A stretch of DNA of 64,000 nucleotides from Methylobacterium jeotgali (GTDB lineage: Bacteria; Pseudomonadota; Alphaproteobacteria; Rhizobiales; Beijerinckiaceae): the NCBI RefSeq assembly GCF_022179345.1, contig NZ_BPQR01000056.1, positions 53,758-117,757 of the forward strand, read 5' to 3'. Of the stretch, positions 27,701 to 34,263 are shown one piece after another. Positions within the stretch are counted from its first letter, which is position 1. Each line of letters opens with the position of its first letter. The position numbers and the translations under genes are program-made. Below the pieces are notes generated by a model that searched no databases, was not told the origin of the DNA, and saw only the letters and a list, made by a program, of their open reading frames with translations.

Positions 27701-29809
27701 GCGCACCTTCTCGACCTCGGCTTCGACGTCGACATCCTGCTCCAGGGCTGGATCGAGGCGGAGGCGGCGCTGCGCACCTTCGGCGAGCGCGTGCGGATCC
27801 TGTCCCTGCCCTTCCCCGGCTGGGAGGGGACGGAGACCGTCAAGCGGCGGCGCGGCCTCCTCGACACCGCCGGCCCGCTCGCCGAGGCGGCGGGCGATCC
27901 CGTCCTCGCCGAGGCGGTGTCGCGGGCGGCGCGCACCCACCATCCGTTCTTCATCGTGCGCGACGAGATCGTGGCGACCGCGCGGATGCTCCTGGCGACG
28001 CAGGCCTACGAGGGCATCGTCGCCAACTACACTCACATGGCGCGGGTGCTGGCGGAGCTCGCCGCCGTCGAGCGCCTGCCGCCCTCCTGCATCGTCACCC
28101 ACGACGCGCTCTCACGCCTGCCGACCGCCTTCCGCGGCCGGCCGATCGACACGATGTACCGCCTCGCCTCGCCCGAGGCCGAGCGCGCGGCCCTCGACGC
28201 CGTGAAGAGCGTGGTCGTCGCCATCTCCTCCGACGAGGCCGACTACTTCCGCGAGATCGGCGTCGGCAACGAGATCGTCCTGTGCGAGTACGACGCCGCC
28301 GAGGAGCTGCGCGCCCACCGGGTGCCCGAGACCGGGTTCGGTGCGCGCACCCTGATCTTCAACGGCAGCGGCAACGCCATGAACGTCGCCGCCCTCGACT
28401 GGTTCGTGGACGAGTGCTGGGCCGAGGTCCTCGCCGAGGTCGGGACGGCGCGCCTCGTCGTCTGCGGCCGCATCGGCGAGACCTGGCGCCCGGGCGGTCT
28501 GCCGAACGTCGAGATCTTGGGCGAGCTCGACCGCGCGGCGATGATCGCGCTCTGCGGCCGGGCGAGCATCGCCATCAATCCCTGCGTGGCGGGCACCGGG
28601 CTGAAGATCAAGACGGTCGAGGCCGCCTGCCTCGGGCTGCCGAGCGTCTGCCTGCCGAAGGCGGTCGACGGGCTCGCGGCCGATGCCGACCGCTTCTCGA
28701 TCACCGTCGAGGACGGGCCGGGCTTCGCCGCCGCCTGCGTCGCGCTTCTCACCGACGAGGCGAGCTGGCGGGCGCTGCGAGAGAGCGCGATCGCCTTCTC
28801 GGAGGAGCGCTTCTCGGCCGGGTCCGTCTATCGGGCGCTCGACCGGGCGATGGGCTGGGACACGGCCGCGCCGGAGCGCCGCTGGGAGGCGGTGACGAGC
28901 CCCCTCGACCGCGACCGGAGCGGCATCGACGCCGTGGCCGAGGCCACCCGCCTGCCGGACATGGCCCGCGCCATCACCCTGATCGCCGATGGCGGGCACG
29001 CGGAGGGCCGGGCGCTTGCCGAGCGCGTCGCCGCCGACCGGCCCGGCGAGGCCGGCGCCGCCTTCCTCGCCGCGCGCCTCGCCCTCGATCTCGGCGACCC
29101 CTGGGCCGCCGCCCGACACGCCGCGGTCGTGATCGGGCAGAGGCCCCTCGAGCCCGAGGGCTACCTCGTCTGCGGGCAGGGCCTGGAGCGCTGCGGCCAG
29201 GAGCCCGCCGCCCGCGACTGCTTCGAGCAGGGGCTTCTGGCCGCCCCCTGGCACGACGGCCTGCGGGAGGCACTCGCCGGAGCCCTGGAGCGGACCGGAC
29301 GGCCGGACCGGGCCGGTCTCGTGCGCGCGAGCCGCCCTTCGCAGGTTCCGCTCGGCAGGGTGGAGGGCGCCGGCCCGCTCGCCGCCTCGCCCTATCTCCT
29401 CTCGGGACTGTCGCCGGACGGGGCGGGAAGCCTCGTGCTCACCGCGAGCCCCGCCGCGCTGCGTCTCGACCTGCCCGCCGAGATCGGCGCGGACCACGTC
29501 CTCGCCCTCGACCTGGTGATCGAGGATGCGGCGGGGGCGAGCGCCCCCCGGCAGGTGCCGGTGCTCCTCGAGGTCGACGGCGTCGCCACCGGCTTCGCGC
29601 TGGCGCTGCCGGAATCCGGCATCCAGCGCCTCGACGCGCCGCTGCCGGCGCGGAGGACGGGCGCCGGCACGGTGATCGTCCTGGAGTTCGAGGATGACGG
29701 GCATCCCGTGCCGGACGCCCGCATCGTCGGCGTCTCGGTGATGCGCCGCGCGCCCGTGGCCGAGACCCGGACCGGGCGCGGACGCCGCTCCAGGGCAGCG
29801 GCGGAGTGA
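24713..29809 (+). CDS. Giant double glycosyltransferase with internal beta repeats and a TPR-like region
   Basis: A 1,698-residue protein from the GTG overlapping the previous stop; another GTG lies 6 bases upstream. Residues ~10-366 are a first glycosyltransferase (LRVAVVGTNDPRNYSGGRYH, LFPSRFEGFGYPPVEAAFAG). Residues ~416-610 are beta-rich. Three tandem ~90-residue repeats occupy about 633-722, 729-821 and 826-920. Residues ~970-1380 are a second GT4-like enzyme (RILFLTLVPPAPANQGNRVV, GTGLKIKTVEAACLGLPSV). Residues ~1400-1540 form a TPR-like helical array, and a beta-rich tail ends the protein. No signal peptide or membrane helix is seen, so it is probably cytoplasmic. The role is likely polymerisation or stepwise decoration of a surface glycan. 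Confidence 0.82.
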   Translation: MRRGETGVRGLRVAVVGTNDPRNYSGGRYHGLMIAYAVAAAGGEAHVVTDHVPGFAADCEPLAPGAVTFHRTADFVADLPEGPFDWAVVVPTGVFLPGFYEACLDFAGHAGARVALINFESANWFNALAPEPRDPRLWDGWRRLVAEGGLVLSSARESHAFARDFYAARPGARLRFEVWSPPVNAAAALAADGTAKDGSLLAFVRPQDGHKGSGSLTEIAPACLAGRTLRIVSGRDLPEPFETALRTHCEGAGGRLEVLLRISDADKFRLMTAAQAVLFPSRFEGFGYPPVEAAFAGTESVAFDLPVVRETVGGIAHLAPVGDMAAFSRALAEALDRPERRAALRAAVAPFADFGPAAERLADILLRSADAVAPRGARPFSAALGPFDRATPHPPESVDRTAALPPLPSLVTAARRTTGGDIAVSVALPLDTPVTHAEAVDAHGVTLPVAWTSEGSGPFATVAFHVAAPASALGERLRITHGGPGGAARDPIEIELRRVEERAERRVLCGISEDRIVEGRHRIRGWILAARRLRTLLLSNDGRRWHAAPVEGTRRDIFEKYPGYPTPRCQFVFDLPGDFAPDPGSARLVAVGEDGAVEFLAGWLPAPRSLFGDAPSPAPAEEKAAPAPPLSARGRFGLLDVSDGSWHRGVARTGSVERPGAILVARPTDGPGFLPGMAVLGASGTARRITGVERAPGGVALVLDGALDAHLDGAPAEVEILPQAEAGGGPGRFSLIGWTDENWWRGVWNRPDPRRRRGFFLKTRTVESLRLAPGTLLRFPASGLRRIAETATSGADTRIWLDGEIRPLEDGAPGEVAVLAAAPHGGGGLALSRARHEAGWPDGILERDTDAARRGTMVLVSADEEAAKRLGRGTALSFASGATARILGLSRAEDGIEITLDTALDPAVGAETGEVRILDGVDLLRHRPARLHAPDPGTSPRDPLHDRLVRDARRRGRVLPPAERPASGGRPRILFLTLVPPAPANQGNRVVTRNLVAHLLDLGFDVDILLQGWIEAEAALRTFGERVRILSLPFPGWEGTETVKRRRGLLDTAGPLAEAAGDPVLAEAVSRAARTHHPFFIVRDEIVATARMLLATQAYEGIVANYTHMARVLAELAAVERLPPSCIVTHDALSRLPTAFRGRPIDTMYRLASPEAERAALDAVKSVVVAISSDEADYFREIGVGNEIVLCEYDAAEELRAHRVPETGFGARTLIFNGSGNAMNVAALDWFVDECWAEVLAEVGTARLVVCGRIGETWRPGGLPNVEILGELDRAAMIALCGRASIAINPCVAGTGLKIKTVEAACLGLPSVCLPKAVDGLAADADRFSITVEDGPGFAAACVALLTDEASWRALRESAIAFSEERFSAGSVYRALDRAMGWDTAAPERRWEAVTSPLDRDRSGIDAVAEATRLPDMARAITLIADGGHAEGRALAERVAADRPGEAGAAFLAARLALDLGDPWAAARHAAVVIGQRPLEPEGYLVCGQGLERCGQEPAARDCFEQGLLAAPWHDGLREALAGALERTGRPDRAGLVRASRPSQVPLGRVEGAGPLAASPYLLSGLSPDGAGSLVLTASPAALRLDLPAEIGADHVLALDLVIEDAAGASAPRQVPVLLEVDGVATGFALALPESGIQRLDAPLPARRTGAGTVIVLEFEDDGHPVPDARIVGVSVMRRAPVAETRTGRGRRSRAAAE

Positions 29810-29813
29810 GGGT

Positions 29814-30554
29814 CTACCGGGCGACGGTGACGTTCAGCGCGTGGCCGCCGAGGCTCTCGACCTCGATGCGCCGGGCGCCGACCGCCTCGGCGAGCGCGAG
29901 GCCCGCCGCCACGTCCCACCACATGATGTTGTGCTCGGAATAGGCGTCGAGGCGGCCCGCCGCGACCCAGGCCAGCGAGATCGCCGCGGAACCCAGCATG
30001 CGCAGCTTCTTCCAGTCGCGCGCCAGCTCGGCGACGTGGACGGAGGTCTTGGCCACGTCCGCCTGCGAGGGGAAGCCGGTGGCGACGATCTGGCCGCGTG
30101 CGGCCGGCGGCTCGATGCGCTCCCCGTCGATGCGCAGGCCGAGGCCGGGACCGCCGGCGAACATCTCGTCCCGGTCCGGGTGGTAGATCGCCCCGAGAAG
30201 CGGCCGGCGGCCGGCGCAGAGCGCGATCGCGACGCCGTAGATCGGGATGCCGGCGAAGTAGTTGAACGAGCCGTCGAGCGGGTCGACCACCCAGGCCGGC
30301 GCGTCTCCGGCGCCCGCCTCGCCCCCGCCCCAGCCGCCCTCCTCGCCGAGGACCGGGAACGGGCTCCCGGCGGCGAGCCGGGCGCGGATCACCGCCTCGG
30401 ACTCGGCATCCTCCTGGAGCTTGATGTCCCGCCCGATCTGCGAGGCCGGCGCCCGGCGGTGGCGCTGCCCCGCCTCCAGGATCGCGCGTGTGGACCGCGC
30501 CGCCTCGCAGGCAAGCGCGAGGTAGCGTTCGAGGTCGGCGTCGGATATGGCCAT
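29814..30554 (-). CDS. Inositol monophosphatase-family phosphatase
   Basis: A 246-residue Mg-dependent sugar-phosphate phosphatase of the IMPase/FBPase/CysQ superfamily. Metal-ligand motifs are present: GEEGG (70-74), WVVDPLDGSFNYF (88-100) and WWDVAAG near residue 215. The order and spacing fit IMPase. Possible substrates include inositol-1-phosphate, PAP or a sugar phosphate; the glycan context favours the last (inference). The ATG of MAISDADLER was preferred over far-upstream starts that overlap the divergent gene. It is convergent with the giant glycosyltransferase gene, with 4 bases between. Confidence 0.88.
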   Translation of the reverse strand: MAISDADLERYLALACEAARSTRAILEAGQRHRRAPASQIGRDIKLQEDAESEAVIRARLAAGSPFPVLGEEGGWGGGEAGAGDAPAWVVDPLDGSFNYFAGIPIYGVAIALCAGRRPLLGAIYHPDRDEMFAGGPGLGLRIDGERIEPPAARGQIVATGFPSQADVAKTSVHVAELARDWKKLRMLGSAAISLAWVAAGRLDAYSEHNIMWWDVAAGLALAEAVGARRIEVESLGGHALNVTVAR

Positions 30555-30635
30555 GGTCGTCCCGCTCGAGAATGGCTGCGCGGCAGCCCGGTGCCGTAGC
30601 GCAATCCGGGCCGATCGCAAGGGCCGCCTCGCGGG

Positions 30636-31433
30636 GTGGGACGTCTCGGGGTCCCGCCGTTGCCCAACCACGCCCTCGCCACGCGCCTCGCGGATGCCTA
30701 CCGCGCAGGCACGACCGTCGTGCTCGCCGCAGGCGACGTCCCCGAAAGTCTCGACGCGGCCGAGGCGATCCAGGACGCCTGGATGGCCTCGCTCGGCACG
30801 AGCCATGCGTACAAGCTCGGTGCGACGATCCCCGCCGTGCGCGAGGCCCTGAACCTGCCCCGGTCCTTCTACGCCCCCGTGCCGGACGACCGCCTCTTCC
30901 GGGACGGCGCCGCGGTGCCAATGGCCATCGCCCGGCAGACCGGCGTCGAGTGCGAGTACGCCTTCCGTCTCGCCCGCGACCTTCTCCCCGGCCCGGACGC
31001 GCTCGGCGAGGACGAGATCGCCGCGGCCTTCGACGCGATCCTGCCAGCGATCGAGATTCCCGGCACCCGCTACGGGCGCCTTGCCGAGTACGGTGGCGCC
31101 GCCCTCGTGGCCGACGCGGGCGCGCTCGGGGCGCTGGTCGTCGGCGAGCCCGTGACCGGGCTCGACCCGCGCGCCCTCGGCGCCGCGCCCGTGCGGCTGT
31201 CGGTCGACGGGACGACCGTCGCGGAGGGTTCCGGCGCGGTGATGGACGGCGGTGCCTTCGGGCCGATCCACGCCTTCGTCAACCGGGCGCGCGCCCGCGG
31301 ACGCACCCTGCGCGCGGGCGAGGTCGTCGTCACCGGCTCCTGCACCGGCTACGAGGTCGTGGCGCGGGGGCCGACGATCGCCGCGCATTTCGAGGCGCTC
31401 GGCCGCTCCGTGTCCCTGCGCTTCGCCCCCTGA
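30636..31433 (+). CDS. 2-keto-4-pentenoate hydratase-like (FAH superfamily) enzyme
   Basis: A 265-residue cytoplasmic enzyme of the MhpD/fumarylacetoacetase superfamily, which hydrates or decarboxylates 2-keto acids with a divalent metal. Metal-binding sequence VECEYAFRLARDLLP gives the conserved Glu pair, followed by ILPAIEIPGTRY and, near the end, VVTGSCTGYEVVARG. Start is uncertain: a GTG at 30636 is given, and TTG at 30660 (LPNHALATRL) would also fit the family. It is the first gene of a three-gene unit with a D-2-hydroxyacid dehydrogenase and a CMP-sugar synthetase-like enzyme, so its substrate may be a keto sugar acid rather than an aromatic breakdown product. Confidence 0.8.
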   Translation: MGRLGVPPLPNHALATRLADAYRAGTTVVLAAGDVPESLDAAEAIQDAWMASLGTSHAYKLGATIPAVREALNLPRSFYAPVPDDRLFRDGAAVPMAIARQTGVECEYAFRLARDLLPGPDALGEDEIAAAFDAILPAIEIPGTRYGRLAEYGGAALVADAGALGALVVGEPVTGLDPRALGAAPVRLSVDGTTVAEGSGAVMDGGAFGPIHAFVNRARARGRTLRAGEVVVTGSCTGYEVVARGPTIAAHFEALGRSVSLRFAP

Positions 31434-31486
31434 AAGCCCCCGCTCAAGATCCCTCACCCACTCGCACTCTCGAGAGGTCGTCCCGC

Positions 31487-32449
31487 GTGTCCGCTCCGAA
31501 CCGTGTCGCCGTGCTGTCCCGGTCCTTCTCGCGCCATCCGGTGCTGCGCGCCGAGCTGCAGGCCCGCTACCCGGACGCGACCTTCAACGATACCGGCCGC
31601 ACGCTCGCCGGCGAGGAGCTGCTCGGCTTCCTCGCGGGTCATGACGGGGCCGTGGTGGCGCTGGAGAAGATGACCGCCGACATCTTCGCCCAGGCCAAGG
31701 ACCTGCGCATCATCGGCAAGTACGGCGTCGGCCTCGACAATGTCGACCTCGCAGCGGCCGCCCGGCACGGGGTCAAGGTCGGCTGGACGGGGGGCGTCAA
31801 CCGCCGCTCGGTGGCCGAGCTCGCCATCGCCTTCATGATCACGGGCCTGCGCGGCATCACCGTCTCGCAGGCGGAGATCGAGGCCGGCATCTGGCGCCAG
31901 TTCCAGGGCCGCCAGCTCTCCGACGTGACGGTCGGGCTCCTCGGCTGCGGCCATGTCGGCAAGGAGCTGGCGACGCTCCTGCGCGCCTTCGGGACGAAGG
32001 TCGTCGCCCACGACATCCGCGACTTCCCGGAGTTCTACGCCGCCAGCGGCGTCGAGCCGGTCTCGCTCGAGGAGATGATCGCCCGCGCCGACGTGATCTC
32101 CCTGCACGTGCCGCTGACGCCCCGCACGCGCCACGTCCTCGACGCCACGCGCCTCAAGGCGATGAAGCGCGGCGCCATCCTCGTGAACACCGCCCGCGGC
32201 GGTCTCGTGGACGAGGAGGCGCTGGAGGCGTTGCTGGTCGAGGGCCACATCGCCGCGGCCTGCTTCGACGTGTTCGAGGTCGAGCCGCCGACGCGCCCGA
32301 GCCTCATCGCGCTCCCGAACTTCCTCGCCACCGCGCATATCGGCGGCAGCGCCGACGAGGCGGTCGTCGCCATGGGAAGGGCGGCCATCGACGGCCTCTC
32401 GAACGCGGTCGATCCCCTGAGCCACATCCCCGACTGGGCCCGCGACTAA
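31487..32449 (+). CDS. D-2-hydroxyacid dehydrogenase (phosphoglycerate dehydrogenase-like)
   Basis: A 320-residue NAD(P)-dependent dehydrogenase. The Rossmann motif GLLGCGHVGKELA is at about 149-161. The catalytic Arg is in NTARGGLVDEEAL (about 235), the Glu follows in VFEVEPP, and the His is in TAHIGG (about 282). KYGVGLDNVD is the family substrate-domain signature. It lacks the ACT domain of full SerA enzymes, so serine synthesis is unlikely. The start is GTG with AGAGG about ten bases upstream. It precedes the cytidylyltransferase gene by 12 bases, and its substrate is plausibly a sugar-derived 2-keto acid in the same pathway. Confidence 0.88.
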   Translation: MSAPNRVAVLSRSFSRHPVLRAELQARYPDATFNDTGRTLAGEELLGFLAGHDGAVVALEKMTADIFAQAKDLRIIGKYGVGLDNVDLAAAARHGVKVGWTGGVNRRSVAELAIAFMITGLRGITVSQAEIEAGIWRQFQGRQLSDVTVGLLGCGHVGKELATLLRAFGTKVVAHDIRDFPEFYAASGVEPVSLEEMIARADVISLHVPLTPRTRHVLDATRLKAMKRGAILVNTARGGLVDEEALEALLVEGHIAAACFDVFEVEPPTRPSLIALPNFLATAHIGGSADEAVVAMGRAAIDGLSNAVDPLSHIPDWARD

Positions 32450-32461
32450 GGATCGGACACC

Positions 32462-33127
32462 ATGAACATCGCGATGATCCCGGCGCGGATGGGCAGCCAG
32501 CGCCTCAAGCAGAAGAACCTGATGCCGCTCGCCGGCGAGCCGCTGATCGTGCACGCCATCCGCAAGTGCAAGGCGGCGGGCCTGTTCGACGAGGTCTGGG
32601 TGAACTCCGAGCACCCGGCCTTCGGCGAGATCGCCGAGCGGGAGGGCGTGCGCTTCCACCAGCGGCCGGAGCATCTCGGCAACAACCAGGCGACGAGCGA
32701 GCAGTTCGTGGCCGAGTTCTTCGAGACCCACCCCTGCGAGCGGGTGTTCCAGGTCCACTCGATCGCGCCGCTGCTGACCGTCGGCGAGACCCGCGACTTC
32801 GCGCAGGCCATGATCGACGGCGACTACGACGTGATGCTGAGCGTCGTCGACGAGACCCTGGAGGCCGTCTACGAGGGCGAGCCGGTCAACTTCACCTTCG
32901 CCGAGAAGACCAACTCCCAGGACCTGAAGCCGGTGCGGCGCATCAGTTGGTCGATCACCGGCTGGCGGCGGGAGCCGTACCTCGCGGCCGCGCGCTCGGG
33001 CGGCTGCGCCACCTATGCCGGGCGCATCGGCTACGCGCCGGTCAACCGGCTCGCCGGCCACGTCATCAAGACGGCGGAAGACCTCGCCATCGCCGAGGCC
33101 CTGTTCCCCGTTGTCCACGGCGCCTGA
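32462..33127 (+). CDS. CMP-sugar synthetase-like cytidylyltransferase (NeuA/KdsB family)
   Basis: A 221-residue nucleotidyltransferase. Its N-terminus MNIAMIPARMGSQRLKQKNL carries the P-loop-like PARxGSxRLxxKN signature of N-acylneuraminate and CMP-KDO cytidylyltransferases. Further matches are EVWVNSEHPAFGEIAE and RPEHLGNNQATSEQFV. It should activate a 2-keto sugar acid as its CMP derivative for transfer to a surface glycan. It is a little shorter than typical NeuA and differs downstream (RISWSITGWRREPYL), so the sugar may be unusual. Last gene of its operon; a strong terminator follows 9 bases later. Confidence 0.85.
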   Translation: MNIAMIPARMGSQRLKQKNLMPLAGEPLIVHAIRKCKAAGLFDEVWVNSEHPAFGEIAEREGVRFHQRPEHLGNNQATSEQFVAEFFETHPCERVFQVHSIAPLLTVGETRDFAQAMIDGDYDVMLSVVDETLEAVYEGEPVNFTFAEKTNSQDLKPVRRISWSITGWRREPYLAAARSGGCATYAGRIGYAPVNRLAGHVIKTAEDLAIAEALFPVVHGA

Positions 33128-33135
33128 ACGCGGAA

Positions 33136-33168
33136 GGGCGCGGCGTCCCGCGACGCCGCGCCCCTTTT
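33136..33168 (+). terminator. Rho-independent terminator after the CMP-sugar operon
   Basis: A 12-pair perfect stem (GGGCGCGGCGTC with its complement), a 4-base loop, then CTTTT. It closes the three-gene operon ending at 33127. Confidence 0.85.
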
Positions 33169-33187
33169 GATCCGACGAACGGTCCGC

Positions 33188-33511
33188 TCAGTAGCCGGGG
33201 CCGCCCGCGGTGCCGCCATAGTTGGCGGCCGGCTTGTTGATCTGGCCGGCGTTGCTGCCCTTCGCGGAATCAACCGCGCCGATTCCCGGCCCCACCAGCA
33301 TCGGCTCGCCGGCCGGGACGACGACGGTGCCCGTGGTCAGAACCGGGCCGCCGGCGCCGCCGTCGCCGGGGATCTGGTCGATCGGTCCGCCGGACATCTG
33401 CCCGGTCTGGGGCACGGTGCGCGAGGGCTGGTCGACGTTCGTGGCGGGATCGGCGAGGGCCGGACCGGCGGCGAGAGCGGCGCAGGTGGCGAGGACGGCG
33501 AGCACACGCAT
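33188..33511 (-). CDS. Small exported hypothetical protein
   Basis: A 107-residue protein with signal peptide MRVLAVLATCAALAAGPALA, then a low-complexity mature part rich in Gly, Pro, Asn and Thr (GGAGGPVLTTGTVVVPAGEP, QINKPAANYGGTAGGPGY). No family recognised. The start was set at the signal peptide; an in-frame extension reads back into the cyanase gene. It lies 80 bases downstream of cynS on the same strand and could share its transcript, though nothing suggests a shared function. Confidence 0.7.
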   Translation of the reverse strand: MRVLAVLATCAALAAGPALADPATNVDQPSRTVPQTGQMSGGPIDQIPGDGGAGGPVLTTGTVVVPAGEPMLVGPGIGAVDSAKGSNAGQINKPAANYGGTAGGPGY

Positions 33512-33591
33512 GAGATCGGTTCCTGTGGTCATGAAGATGATCTCAAACGGAGCGCGACCGCTCGGGTTCCATTGCGCGCGACCGACCTCCA

Positions 33592-34080
33592 TCACGGCTC
33601 CTTGAAGCCGTATTCCGGCACGCCCTCCTCGGCGCCGTAGTACTTGTAGGGCAGGAACTTGCCCGACATGGAGAGCTTCACCCGGTCGCCCTTGTTGTTG
33701 GCCTCGCGGGCCATCTCCATGTTGAAATCGATCGCCGACATGATGCCGTCGCCGAACTCCTCCTGGATCAGCTCCTTCCAAGTGGTGCCGTAGACCATCA
33801 CCAGCTCGTAGAAGCGGTAGATGAGCGGGTCGGTGGGGGGCATCTGCTGGATCGAGCCGCGATAGGGCGCTTCGTTCAGCATCCGCTCCTCCGCCTCCGA
33901 CAGGCCGAACAGCGCCGCCGCCTTCGCGGCCTGCGCCTTGGGCAGCTTCATCTGGCCCATGCAGGCGGCGGTGATCAGGATCGGCGAGATGCCGCCGATC
34001 TCCTCCTGGATGAACTTCCAGGTCCAGCCCTTCTCGCGCTTGATGTCGAGAAGCTTCTCGGTGAGGTCTTCGCGCTTCAT
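33592..34080 (-). CDS. cynS: Cyanate hydratase (cyanase)
   Basis: Decomposes cyanate with bicarbonate to ammonia and CO2, giving cyanate detoxification and nitrogen supply. The 162-residue product has the N-terminal helical domain (LTEKLLDIKREKGWTWKFI) and the C-terminal catalytic domain. The catalytic triad is conserved at Arg89, Glu92 (YRFYELV) and Ser115 (DGIMSAIDF), with the E. coli Arg96/Glu99/Ser122 spacing. The C-terminus KFLPYKYYGAEEG is diagnostic. ATG follows GGAG by seven bases. No cynT or cyanate transporter gene is adjacent. A sigma54-like promoter and a divergent sigma54 activator suggest nitrogen-type or cyanate-responsive control. Confidence 0.97.
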   Translation of the reverse strand: MKREDLTEKLLDIKREKGWTWKFIQEEIGGISPILITAACMGQMKLPKAQAAKAAALFGLSEAEERMLNEAPYRGSIQQMPPTDPLIYRFYELVMVYGTTWKELIQEEFGDGIMSAIDFNMEMAREANNKGDRVKLSMSGKFLPYKYYGAEEGVPEYGFKEP

Positions 34081-34138
34081 GGTGTCTCCGCCGGATCGGA
34101 CTGGAGGCGCCGGACGGCGCCCCTCGCCCGAGACGCTC

Positions 34139-34154
34139 TTCAAGCAGCGTGCCA
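34139..34154 (-). promoter_or_regulatory. Sigma54-type promoter for cynS
   Basis: Reading the minus strand: TGGCACG at 34154-34148, four bases, then TTGAA at 34143-34139. This fits TGGCACG-N4-TTGCA with exact -24 element and spacing, but with A for the conserved C of the -12 GC. Transcription would start near 34128, about 48 bases before the cyanase ATG. A sigma54 activator gene is divergent next to it. Confidence 0.6.
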
Positions 34155-34213
34155 GGAGGGTCGAACACCGATTCCTTCGTGATCTCCGCTGGATAGCCCG
34201 GTCGATGCCTGAT

Positions 34214-34263
34214 ACGAGATTTCGTGACCGACGATTTCTCGTGGCATGACGACGATATCTCGT
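34214..34263. promoter_or_regulatory. Three ACGA-N4-TCGT sites, candidate activator-binding array
   Basis: ACGAGATTTCGT (34214-34225), ACGATTTCTCGT (34231-34242) and ACGATATCTCGT (34252-34263) are three dyads of the same form, with start-to-start distances of 17 and 21 bases. They lie 60-125 bases upstream of the sigma54-like cynS promoter, the usual place for enhancer-type sites. The third covers codons 3-6 of the activator gene, so binding could also repress that gene. Confidence 0.55.

Noticed and set aside
24494..28102. A 1,202-codon minus-strand frame opposite the same gene
   Set aside because: Antisense shadow rich in Arg, Gly and Ala, with no motif.
25378..29697. A 1,439-codon open frame on the plus strand within the giant glycosyltransferase region
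   Set aside because: It is an alternate frame of a real gene. The product is Arg/Pro/Ala low complexity with no domain, as expected in very GC-rich DNA.
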